Positions 55,007 through 64,000 of a stretch of DNA of 64,000 nucleotides are shown here, piece by piece. Within the stretch, counting starts at the first letter, position 1; each line of letters starts with the position of its first letter. The stretch covers positions 102,606,767 through 102,670,766 of the forward strand of contig NC_052518.1 in NCBI RefSeq assembly GCF_014356525.2, given 5' to 3'. The position numbers and the translations under genes were made by a program. Below the pieces are notes generated by a model. That model did not search any database and had not been told where the DNA came from. It saw only the letters and a program-made list of their open reading frames with translations. The DNA comes from Nilaparvata lugens (Eukaryota > Arthropoda > Insecta > Hemiptera > Delphacidae).

Positions 55007-55734
55007 TACTAGTAGTATCATTCTATTTTTATGTAATCTATGGAATGCATCCCTTAATTTATTTAATTTGTAATTCACGGAAAGTTTGTGAAATGAACTA
55101 AGCTGCCAAAGTCTTGAAATATTGACTTTTTATTCAGGAATTCGTTGATATAATAATGATATCAATATGACTGTTCATTATCTTAATAATATGAGATATA
55201 GTGACTATGTTTATGTTTCAATATATCTAACATGTTGACTTTGTCTTATGCTTTGTGGCTTGCTGACAAAATTCTATTTATTTAATGAACACTTTACTAT
55301 TAAATTTTTATCGCAGAATAAGCTTCTCAGGGCAATAAAGACATGAAATTATTAACAAAAAATATATATTATAGAAAACATAGATGACAATAAAAACATA
55401 GATAACAACCTAAAATTGCATAAACAACCCCATAAAAGCATAAAAAATTAGTAAACGCCTCTTAAACGAAGGAGCTCTCTGATTGGTCAATGGGTTGATC
55501 AGTTTATTTTACCTTCACAGCCCACAACCAATAGGAAGCAAGCGGCTTGAGAATTGTAAGTCCTTGTCCAATGAGATTGCTGGTTGAATTTGGGGCGTGG
55601 CTTACATTAATATAGCCACTCTTGAGGTCTGCATTTCTCTGCTTTAACCAATAAACATTCTTCTCTCAAGAATTCTCCAAGTGAACAAGCTGTGAACAAC
55701 CTAGACTAGATTCTTTTAAAAATTACAATATTTT
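55007..55734. other. Sequence with CCAAT cluster
   Basis: Four CCAAT-type words lie within 55480-55650 (GATTGGTC, ACCAATAGG, TCCAATGAG, ACCAATAAAC), with TTAATATAGCC between. It could be promoter-like DNA, though no adjoining gene is recognised. Confidence 0.3.
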
Positions 55735-55930
55735 TTTATTACTGATGATGCCCACATGAGCTTTTGTTTGCAATGGATAATGGGAAGTGCAAACGTGTTT
55801 TGATGAGATGTTCAAATGTCCATGCCTATTCGATGGGAGTCTACGGGATTCGAACCCGCGACCAGGTAGTACTAGCTGACAGGAGTAGGGTGCAACGCCT
55901 TAGTCGTCTCGGCTATCCTGGTCGCAAAGG
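55735..55930 (-). mobile_element. tRNA-derived SINE (Leu/Ser-tRNA-like head)
   Basis: On the minus strand, GATAGCCGAGACGACTAAGG (near 55915-55896) fits an A box and GGGTTCGAATCCC (near 55861-55849) a B box. The acceptor arms do not pair (GACCAGG against AGACTCC), so it is not an intact tRNA. An unrelated body follows, then GCTCATGTGGGCATCATCAG and an AATAAAA tail. Confidence 0.75.
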
Positions 55931-57959
55931 ATATTAGCAAGTCGCTTCGTGATATTTGGTGTACAAGCAATTAAAATAATAGGCCTGGTATCCATTTTTA
56001 GAATATTAGGAAAGTAACTCTAACTAGAGTAAAAAAACAAATAAAAAATATTATTGGGCCTGGGGTGCCAAATTCCTAAATCCGTCCCCACAAAAATGGT
56101 AGCAAATCTGACACACGAATGAGAAAACTTCAGTTGAAGAATCAACTCTTAATAAATTTGAGAAATCCAAATGAATAGAGAATTTGAATAGCAGTGATAC
56201 ACGTATAATGATACAGAACGTGCTATGTATCAAGGTGTTGCCAGTTCAGTAGTACATAGTAAGAGTACGATAGTAGTTATACTAGCAGTAGCTGCACCTC
56301 GTACTAGCATTTCTTGTCAGTATAGTGCCGACCGCGGAGACGTTAAGATCTCAGTCGTAACTATATTCAACTTTATAATACTATCAGTGCTTACATGCCG
56401 GTATTTGCGATCGCCTGTTTTATCAATAGATTTGGACACTTTAACATTCACAAATATCAAATATCATTGTGAGAATTCTTCGCTCTTCATAGCATTTATA
56501 CTTGTTTTACTTCTACAACTGTTGGCTTGTTAAGGTGAATATTGTTTTTTTTGATGAGGTATTTTTTATCTGGAAAGAATAGCGATAACTTGTGAAGTTT
56601 ATAAAATATTACTGATGTTTTGATTTCAAGCAAAATTTCAGTAGATTATTGTCTCCTAATTGTTTAAATATCTAGAAGTGATTTGAGTTGTACTAGCTGT
56701 CTTATTTACACATCTTTACTTTGTAATCTATCACGATTTTTTCGATCATTAACAATACGATAGATTTTTTATTATTTGAAATATTAGATTGGATTTTATT
56801 AGCCAAATTCTAACGTTGTTCAAATTTGATAGTGTGTTATCACCTTGAAAAGATTTGGGAAAGGAATATCTTAATGGAAGCTTCTTATTATTGGCCTAAA
56901 CATTGTGAATACATGATTTCCATTATAATCACCTGCACACAGGTTTTAACCTATGCAGGTTAATTTTCCTGATAAATATATAACCATACACATTTTTTGC
57001 ATTCGACAAACTCTACAATGTATAAATGCACTGTTTGCTAATGTTTTTCTTGTGTTTGTAATATTCTGTTCTACTCATCCGAGAGAAGATGAGAAAATAT
57101 GGGAAATTATTATTCTTTATCGTTGTAAGCCATGAAAGTAATTGGTTAGTAACTCCTTCCCGTATTTCTCCCCTGTAGCAGGGTAGTTGAAAATCAAGTT
57201 GCTTCATAACAACTTGATACAATGTATTTCCTTCATAAGGATCTCCTATTTAGAATACATTTAATATAAATTTAGTCTTTTTTCAAAACATTTTATGATG
57301 TGATGATATTTCTTTCGAAACTTACCGAATTACCGTATAAATAAATATTTACTTTTATTTTTGTATTTTCTCTCCATCAGATCAGTTCATGATACTCAAT
57401 CACTAACTATGTCGAAGGAGACATGTGGGAAACCTTTAGTTTACACGAATTGTTTAATTTTTTTGAAATCATTTGAAATCAAAAAGTTTGAAAAACCATA
57501 TTGGATTTGTAATTCATGTAGCTCAATAATCAATTTCGTTTTTGATAACATTGTGATAATTGAACATCATAAAATCATACATCGAAAGTAAAGTCTCTCT
57601 TACATAAAATTTCTCATCGAGTCAAATATGTTTCTTTAGGATGGAATATTATCTTCGATAGTTATAAAATTAAGGAGTTATGAAACTTATGAAGGTCCGA
57701 GATTATCCGAAACAATGTGGACCAGGCATACCTCGGATAACAGACAAATCGGATAATACGGACCTCCATGCTTTTAATAGAAATAGCCAAATCATATTGA
57801 TGAATTTATTTATAAAAATTTCATTGTCACACCTTGATGTCCATAGTAAAATAATTATAAAGTGGGTTCCACTTATGAACCTAGAGCCCATATAAAATAA
57901 CTCGTGAAATTACACAACCAGTAAGATTATACCGAATCTCTTCATCGATTGACCCATAA
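55931..57959. other. Mostly unique sequence, no confirmed gene
   Basis: 56225-56533 is an open frame in a less AT-rich patch (GTGCCGACCGCGGAGACG at about 56325) with an initiator-like GTCAGTATAG. 57361-57591 encodes CNSC and HHKIIH spacing loosely like a zinc finger. 57690-57765 repeats CGGATAA-type words (TCGGATAACAGAC, TCGGATAATACGGAC), as in pogo/Tigger ends. None is strong enough to name. Confidence 0.3.
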
Positions 57960-58130
57960 GGGCCAAGCCATACGAAGCGTTTTTTCAGGTGAGGCTGCAG
58001 AGCAGGAAGCTCTCCGATTGGCTGATTATCAGCTGATTGGGTTGGCGTCCGGGAATCAGCTGATAATCAGCCAATCGGAGAGTTTCCGGCCCTACCGACT
58101 CATCTGAAAACGCTTTGTTTGGCTTGGCCC
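57960..58130. mobile_element. Palindromic MITE family F
   Basis: GGGCCAAGCCATACGAAGCG and the complement ending GGCTTGGCCC. Inner arms GAGAGC..CCGATTGGCTGATTATC are mirrored around GGGTTGGCGTCCGG. 171 bp. No convincing target duplication (TAA on the left, TTG on the right). Confidence 0.8.
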
Positions 58131-58595
58131 TTGTTATGATAATTATTCTCATTTGCTACATTATCTGGTTGAGTTTATTCCAATGTTTTTAGCATTCTAA
58201 TTCTATCAAAGCCCTAAAAACACGTGTTTCTCTTTGTACCTAAACTTTTAACAGTTGATTTTTGATAGCAGTTGTAAACATATTGTCGTCAGTCTCTGAG
58301 GATCAAACAATACAGTATATGAACAAACCTATTTAATTGATTTTATCCTCAGCAAATTCTCAAATCAGGACTTGGTCAATTAATGTGATATTATTAATTT
58401 AGTTGATTTTATTCTGTCAACGATTTTTCAAATCATAACTTTAGCCAATGAACTGGACTTTTGGTCAATAAATACAGTCTTTCAGTGGAAACTAATCATA
58501 AATATCATGATTCCGAATGTGAAAATAGGAACTCTATGATAATATGAACTATTGAAAACGTTTCCATTCATAAATTTAGCATTTCCATTCAGCAA
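58131..58595. other. Sequence with no recognised feature
   Basis: AAACACGTGTTT near 58216 is a palindromic E-box-like word, by itself uninformative. No exon seen. Confidence 0.35.
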
Positions 58596-59270
58596 ATGTA
58601 ATAATAATAATAATAATATAATAATAATAATAATAATAATAATTTATTTCTCGTAAAAAAGAAAAATCACAATTACAATTTCAAATGAAAACATATAACA
58701 TAACAGTATGAAGAAACATTTCAATTTCAATGAAATTATATAACAAAATAATCATACAATTGCTTCCTTATCAGAGAAATTAGGTACTCCCGAGGATTCC
58801 TTTATGGGAGTTACCAGCAAATAGTTTTAGTCATTTAGAAAAATTATAAACCTATAAATAATAATTACTACATCCCTGTCGCGAAGAAAACTGTTAGGTA
58901 CTAGAATCAACAAAACTTGTCTTCTCTATTTAAAAACAAACAATATAATTACTCTTCCACTTACATCCATTCATCATAAGGTGAAAGATTCAACTCAACG
59001 TATCCCTTGCCATCTATCTATTCTAGAGCAATCTTAGGGCACTTAATCACTTATATCTACACTCTCCAACTTGGGTTGTTTTACCTTAAATAATAATATC
59101 TATTTACATCACAAACAGAAACAAATACCTACTAAGCTTAGATTTGAATATTTCACACATTGAATAGATTTCTTTGTCAATGTAAAATATCTATCCGTAT
59201 GATTTCTTAACAACTTAGCATTAGATTTAGCATTTCCATTTAGCAAATGTAAAATATCTATCCGTATTAT
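58596..59270 (-). mobile_element. Probable retroelement 3' end with TAA microsatellite
   Basis: A TAA repeat (58602-58643) followed by TTTATTTCTCGTAAAAAAG looks like a minus-strand 3' tail and UTR. No coding homology recovered. TTAGCATTTCCATT(C/T)AGCAAATGT recurs at 58578 and 59228. Confidence 0.45.
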
Positions 59271-59880
59271 TTCTTGTTTCAACTTATGACTAAAATAAGA
59301 CGAGAATCAATTACGAACAAATAGGAACTTTTTATAATATGAACTTTTAGAAACATCAAAATCCATAGATAATCGTGAAATATCTATCCTGATGATTTTT
59401 GAATACCTCAACTGTTTCAACTTATGATTGAAATAAGACGAGAATCAAATAGCCTAATAAAATTCAGTACCAAAAAGAAATTTCAGTGTAAATAAGAATA
59501 GCTTTCAAGGAAAATAAGTAGACCTTGTTACAAGTTTAGATGTGGTGACAGGTCTTCGAATTGATGCTGTGGGGTTTCTAATGAATATTAAAATAATCGT
59601 ATTTTACTGGAATAGGAGCTATCACATTCTCAGTCGAACTTTACTCGGAATTCTATTTTATCGGAGTCCTTCGACTATCTTTTCTGTTTCACCATGAAAC
59701 AGGACTGCCATTGTTATAACGTAGTATTCTATATTTCGAATGTTTTCCTCCTATACTGTTCAAATTTTTCCTGGTAGACTTTCCTCTTGGGTTTTCTCCA
59801 GTAATTTCACAAGAAATCATGTTACTCTCAGAATAGCTAGAGATCAGTTTCCTCCTTCACATAAAAATACACAACCATGG
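59271..59880. other. AT-rich sequence, no gene seen
   Basis: TTGTTTCAACTTATGA(C/T)T-AAATAAGACGAGAATC words recur at about 59274 and 59418, indicating an old duplication. Confidence 0.4.
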
Positions 59881-60215
59881 AGTGTTTATTAACCCTCTCT
59901 GTCATTGGTAAACCGGTTTAATAGCGAAGAAATTCGCTCCAATATCAGGAGCTCGGCCCGGGTGATCGGGCTGGTAAAAGTAATAAAAATCTTCCCTGCT
60001 ACTTGCGTAGCACGGTGAGGTGACCACTTGAGGTGACGACCAGTTATGAAGCTCATTCCGCTTAATTTTTGAGTTAAGTTGCGTACAGCCTTTCGCTCTG
60101 CTCCGCAATCGAACGTCACTCGAGCAGATAGATTGATGATCGACCGGGGAGCAAGAGTGGAACGCGAGAAGAGCTAACATCTCCCGTAACGTTCATGATC
60201 GGAGCGATTGCGGAT
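59881..60215 (-). other. GC-richer island with two overlapping open frames
   Basis: A 330-bp stretch much less AT-rich than its surroundings (GGAGCTCGGCCCGGGTGATC near 59948). Two minus-strand frames of 76 and 92 codons overlap. Neither has a recognisable motif or clear splice sites. It directly precedes a family B core fragment and the satellite. Possibly an exon, a promoter or an unknown repeat. Confidence 0.3.
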
Positions 60216-60224
60216 AGATATAAA

Positions 60225-60290
60225 TTTTTGAAAAATATATTCAATTTACAAAAAATAACCGAAAATAACTTTTAATTTTGTTTATTTTTT
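60225..60290. mobile_element. MITE family B core fragment
   Basis: AATATATTCAATTTACAAAA ... AACCGAAAATAACTTTTAAT matches the central hinge of the copy at 63604 (63866-63915). Confidence 0.55.
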
Positions 60291-61425
60291 AAAAAGAAAA
60301 CTATTATTGATTTTGAGCTTGATGAGTCGATTCCCTCAACATATTTTTTGAGTTAGAAATTGCTTCTCAGTGGTTTGGAACACATCTTAATCTATACGGA
60401 GTAAAACGTGAAATCATTGTTTATTTCTTAAAAAAGAAAACTATTATTGATTTTGAGCTTGAAGAGTCGATTCCCTCAACATAATTTTTGAGTTAGAAAT
60501 TACTTCTCGGTGGTTCTGAACACATCTAAATCTATACAGAGTAAACCGTAAAATCATTTTATATTGTAGAAAGGGAAGCTATATTTGATTTTGAACTTGA
60601 GGAGTCGATTCCTCTAACATTTTTTTTGAGTGAGAAATCGCTTCTCGGTGGTTCTGAACACATCTAAATCTATACAGAGTAGAGTGTGAAATCATTGTAT
60701 ATTGTAGAAAGGAAAACTATTATTGATTTAGAGCTTGATGAGTCGATTCCCTCAACATAATTTTTGAGTTAGAAATTGCTTCTTGGTGGTTTGGAACACA
60801 TCTAAATCTATACAGAGTAGAGTGTGAAATCATTGTATATTGTAGAAAGGAAAGCTATATTTGATTTTGAGCTTGAAGAGTCGATTCCCTCAACATAATT
60901 TTTGAGTTAGAAATTGCTTCTTGGTGGTTGGAACACATCTAAATCTACACAGAGTAGAGTGTGAAATCATTGTATATTGTAGAAAGGAAAGCTATATTTG
61001 ATTTTGAACTTGAGGAGTCGATTCCCTCAACATAATTTTTGAGTTAGAAATTGCTTCTTGGTGGTTTGGAACACATCTAAATCTATACAGAGTAGAGTGT
61101 GAAATCATTGTAAATTGTAGAAAGGAAAACTATATTTGATTTTGAACTTGAGGAGTCGATTCCCTCAACATAATTTTTGAGTTAGAAATCGCTTCTCGGT
61201 GGTTCAGAACACATCTAAATCTATACAGAGTAGAGCGTGAAATCATTGTATATTGTAGAAAGGAAAGCTATATATTTGATTTGAACTTGAAGAGTCGATT
61301 CTTCTAACATTTTGTTGAGTGAGAAATCGCTTCTCGGTGGTTCGGAACTCATCTAGATCTGTAGTAGGTGAAGCACGAAATCATTATGTGTTGTAAAAAA
61401 ACGATATTTGATTTTGAATATGAAA
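60291..61425. repeat. 138-bp tandem satellite, 8 copies plus a partial
   Basis: GAGTCGATTCC recurs at 60324, 60464, 60602, 60739, 60878, 61014, 61152 and 61290 (spacing 136-140). Each unit carries GAGTTAGAAATTGCTTCT, GAACACATCTAAATCTATAC and GAAATCATTGTATATTGTAG. Copies differ by roughly 5-10 percent by eye, and the last is most diverged. Low coding potential; a local satellite array. Confidence 0.9.
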
Positions 61426-61807
61426 GGGTGGCGATACCTCCTGCCCTCAGTGTCACTAGATACTTCTATATTTTGTTCTTCAAACTTCAATGTATCATCA
61501 CTCACTTATTTCGGTATCTACCATTAGTTTCTGAATTTACACTTGTTGAAAGCGTTTTGAAAAATCGTACAAAGATGTTTTTGTAGGTTATGCTCGATTA
61601 AAACCGTTTGTCCGATGAATTGAGAGCTTGAAATCGCGTTATTAGGGCTATATTATGCTGATTATAGCAACAAACAATATTGTGATAAATGGGTAAAAGA
61701 AGAGCGTGCCACTACCGTACTCATTTTGTCTCATAGAATGGAATGAAATGGAGATTGATCGACTCTTCAGAAGACGTCTAAATGCATTATTGTAGAATAC
61801 GTACACA
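61426..61807. other. Sequence with no recognised feature
   Basis: Follows the satellite. No gene identified. Confidence 0.35.
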
Positions 61808-62026
61808 TATAGTGAGGTCCACGTTATAATGACAGTATTTGATCAACTTTGGTTTTGCTATCCTTTTCTATCATTCGACAAAGCCGGTGGTACTATCCTT
61901 TTCTAGGTCCGCAGCGATGCCAATTATGTTTTTGACAGTGTAGAAATATAATTAATTAATGAAGAGAATCGGCATAGCTATTCTTCTATCTTTATCCACT
62001 GCCATTATAACGTGGACCTCACTATA
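61808..62026. mobile_element. MITE family D, short copy
   Basis: TATAGTGAGGTCCACGTTAT and ATAACGTGGACCTCACTATA ends; 219 bp. Shares ATCATTCGACAAAGCC... and CTCCACTGCCATTATAACG-type words with other copies. Confidence 0.85.
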
Positions 62027-62037
62027 GGGCTCACAAC

Positions 62038-62208
62038 ATGGAAGGTAGAAGACCTCCTGGTAGACCAAGGTTGAGGTGGATGGATGCAGTTGCCGGAGAT
62101 GCAAGAGTTGTCGGGGTCAGGAATTGGAGGCGTGCTGCCATCAATAGAGTAGAATGGAGGCAATTGTTAGAGGAGGCCAAGATCCGCTTTGGATTGTCGA
62201 GACAATGA
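62038..62208 (+). pseudogene. Non-LTR retrotransposon extreme C-terminus (56 codons)
   Basis: MEGRRPPGRPRLRWMDAVAG, then VVGVRNWRRAAINRVEWRQL, then LEEAKIRFGLSRQ and stop. The GRPRLRW.D and NWR..A..R..WR..LEEAK pattern is the conserved tail of many non-LTR RT polyproteins (often annotated as craniofacial development protein 2-like). It abuts the family D MITE, which probably interrupted or truncated it. A GATGATGATGATG tail follows. Confidence 0.85.
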
Positions 62209-62521
62209 TGATGATGATGTGTACATAGAGTCCCAAAATTCTATCAGTGTTCATCATTTACTATAAATAAAATAAAAGCTGGAATGAGATGAGTGATAAT
62301 ATGCTACACCCTTTTTGAGTTGAAAAATCATAGTTTTTCAAATCTCGTATCAGCATATTTTGCCAAATATCTTAATAGCCACTGCAGTTGTCAATATTTA
62401 CTTTGTTCTGTTGGATTTGTCTTACAAATTTTCCTATAGCATAAATAATTATGATTGTATTGTTTAATGCGGTATTAAGAATTATTGAGAAGGAAATAGA
62501 AGGAGCATCTGATGAGAGTTA

Positions 62522-62705
62522 GGCTCAACACACACTACGCGACTCAGGTCGAGAAGAGACGCGACTCTAGTGGAGAGCATGTGTTTCCAAATGTGACACT
62601 CAGACCAGTCGATTCAAGTCTCCGCGACGTCACCATTTGAAAACACATGCTCTCGACTAGAGTCGAGTCTCTTCTCGACCTGAGTCGCGTAGTGTGAGTT
62701 GAGCC
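62522..62705. mobile_element. Palindromic MITE family G with TTA duplication
   Basis: GGCTCAACACACACTACGCG and the complement ending GTGTGAGTTGAGCC are flanked by TTA at 62519-62521 and 62706-62708. The arms include GACTCAGGTCGAGAAGAGAC and its complement. 184 bp; TTA target and GG ends fit PIF/Harbinger-type. Confidence 0.85.
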
Positions 62706-62708
62706 TTA

Positions 62709-63030
62709 GTCTTGTTTTTGTCAATGTTCCCAATGCTCAGCTGCTTTTGAAATGTTATGGAAATATTCCAGTCTCATCTCTCATGGCTGAAAAGTTTACA
62801 GTCTTATGGTTGCGTAGATACAGAGAGCAACTGGTGATAATATCGCAACAGAAACTGGAGCAATTCTGGTTTCAACTCTACTGATTCAGTCGCGTTGCTA
62901 TCACCTATCTATGAACAACACATTCAACTTTGTATGTTTTGAAAGAGCAATTCAAATTTGCGTTGCGTTGCTATCACGCGGCTTCTCTCTGTATGGATCC
63001 CTCCATATCAAATGAACGTTTTATTAATTA
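62709..63030. other. Sequence with no recognised feature
   Basis: The short frame 62699-62884 overlaps the MITE end and has no recognisable domain. GCGTTGCTATCAC is repeated at 62892 and 62961. Confidence 0.35.
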
Positions 63031-63600
63031 GGGCCGGTTTCCGAGCTCGGGATTTAGCTAAGTTCTAGACTTAAACAGCTGGAATCAGAAAATTGGTTTT
63101 CCGAAACGGGGCGAAGTAAAAAAGTAAATTCGTATGGCTTTATTGGTGGGGAGTCCCTTGCGGAAAGGTCCCACCGCCTGAATATATCATTAAGCCGTCA
63201 ATAGGCCTTACGACTGTCTACTTCAGCCGAGACCGACAGTTTAACGTGCCCATCGATAACAAGGGAGTGATCTGGTTAAAAAACTTTGGTATGAGAGGGT
63301 TTGAGCCGGGATCTCTATTCTGCTACGCAAGCACTCTATCCACTAGACCAGGATCACTCCAATATCATAGTCACGAAATCATAGTCCATGTTTAATTAAA
63401 TTTTGAAAAACTAGAAAATTTAACTCAAAATAAAATAAATAAAAAATAGTGTAAAGTTTCATCAATCTTGAATTATTTAGGAATGTTTAATTTCGTCAAG
63501 GAAAAACGTTTCCAATTATAGAATGAGAAAATAAAGGTTATCGCATAAAAACTGCGACTACGCCCCGTTTCGGAAAACCAATTTTCTGACTCCAGCTGTT
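63031..63600. mobile_element. Inverted-repeat element E, interrupted by a SINE and cut by MITE B
   Basis: Left arm GGGCCGGTTTCCGAGCTC ... TTCCGAAACGGGGCG (63031-63112). The mirrored arm CGCCCCGTTTCGGAAAACCA ... CCAGCTGTTT is at 63562-63600, where MITE B begins. The matching outer part of the right arm would lie beyond MITE B, past the window. Confidence 0.75.
63127..63360 (-). mobile_element. tRNA-derived SINE (second copy)
   Basis: Minus strand: GATCCTGGTCTAGTGGATAG (A box) and CCGGCTCAAACCC (B box near 63299-63287). The body matches the + strand copy at 33357-33592 (GGTGGGGAGTCCCTT, GCCGTCAATAGGCC). It sits inside element E. Confidence 0.8.
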
Positions 63601-63603
63601 TAA

Positions 63604-64000
63604 GGCTGTGCAAAGGCTAAAAATAAACTTCGTACTCGTGATATTTTTCAAAGTTTTTCGATTTGTATATCATCAAGCTATGAAAATGAAAAAGTTTTCT
63701 CAGGAAAACATTTTTTTCCGATCATTACTTTTTGAGATATGAGCGCCTGAAGTTCGAATTTTTGGGACAGAACATTTCAAATTCGGTAAGATATAAATCC
63801 ATGAGATTTAGAGGATTGATTCTTCATGGTATTGTTGATCTAGTGGAACAAAAATTTTCTAAAAATATATTCAATTTACTAAAAATAACCGAAAATAACT
63901 TTTAATTTTTGGTTATTTTTAGTAAATTGAATAACTATCTTAAAAATTGATATTTTTAGAAAATTTTTGTTCCACTAGATCAACAATACCATGAAGAATC
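63604..64000. mobile_element. Palindromic MITE family B, cut by window end
   Basis: TTAA (63600-63603) then GGCTGTGCAAAGGCTAAAAA. The hinge is at about 63890-63920 and the second arm runs off the window. Inserted at the TTAA of GTTTAAG in the right arm of element E. Confidence 0.85.

Noticed and set aside
55849..55930. Possible intact tRNA-Leu or tRNA-Ser gene on the minus strand
   Set aside because: A and B boxes are present but the acceptor strands do not pair and a SINE body follows, so I call it a SINE.
36752..64000. Mitf bHLH-leucine-zipper exons
   Set aside because: I looked for the DDVID, ERQKKDNHN and ERRRRFNIND coding segments on the + strand by eye and found none; they probably lie beyond the window.

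Overview
This is a window of AT-rich insect nuclear DNA. It has spliceosomal introns, a metazoan transcription-factor gene split into small exons, tRNA-derived SINEs, 5'-truncated non-LTR retrotransposons, a Penelope-like element, a Helitron-type element and many palindromic MITEs. I infer a hemipteran, possibly a delphacid planthopper such as Nilaparvata, from the general look of the repeats. Nothing in the sequence proves the species.

The one confident host gene is the insect orthologue of Mitf (MITF/TFEB/TFE3/TFEC family) on the + strand. Five coding exons are visible: 17788-17930, 25130-25343, 31089-31283, 32513-32716 and 36563-36751. All junctions keep phase (first intron phase 2, the rest phase 0) and have GT/AG sites. 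They encode the acidic N-terminus, the Rag/lysosome-recruitment motif (SR...QLMREQ), the conserved VQT.LENPTRYH block and a serine-rich stretch. The bHLH-leucine-zipper exons are not in the window and should lie to the right, so everything after 36751 is provisionally intron. Exons 4 and 5 end in nearly the same 16 residues, which suggests tandem exon duplication or mutually exclusive splicing.

Layout: 1-1030 is a GC-rich island with paired CCAAT boxes, a TATA-like box, an arginine-rich ORF and three tandem histone-type 3' stem-loops. It could be an unusual gene or an LTR-like unit. 1.0-15.3 kb is repeat-dense intergenic DNA (TTAA-flanked palindromes, a 4-copy interspersed element called family J here, non-LTR fragments). 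15.4-17.8 kb is the probable upstream region of Mitf. 17.8-36.8 kb is Mitf, with introns filled by retroelement and MITE insertions, a 0.8-kb MITE carrying a hammerhead-like hinge, and a 1.4-kb nested palindrome in intron 4. 36.8-64 kb holds a hammerhead-ribozyme-like sequence (37179-37224), head-to-head Penelope fragments (41-42.6 kb), MITEs around 1 kb long, a Helitron with an internal minisatellite (51.4-52.4 kb), a 180-bp GAA tract, SINEs, a 138-bp satellite (60.3-61.4 kb) and a nested SINE/MITE stack at the right edge.

Most short open frames are chance ORFs or retroelement debris. Repeat families are named only by what can be compared inside this window. Boundaries without clear terminal repeats and target duplications are approximate.
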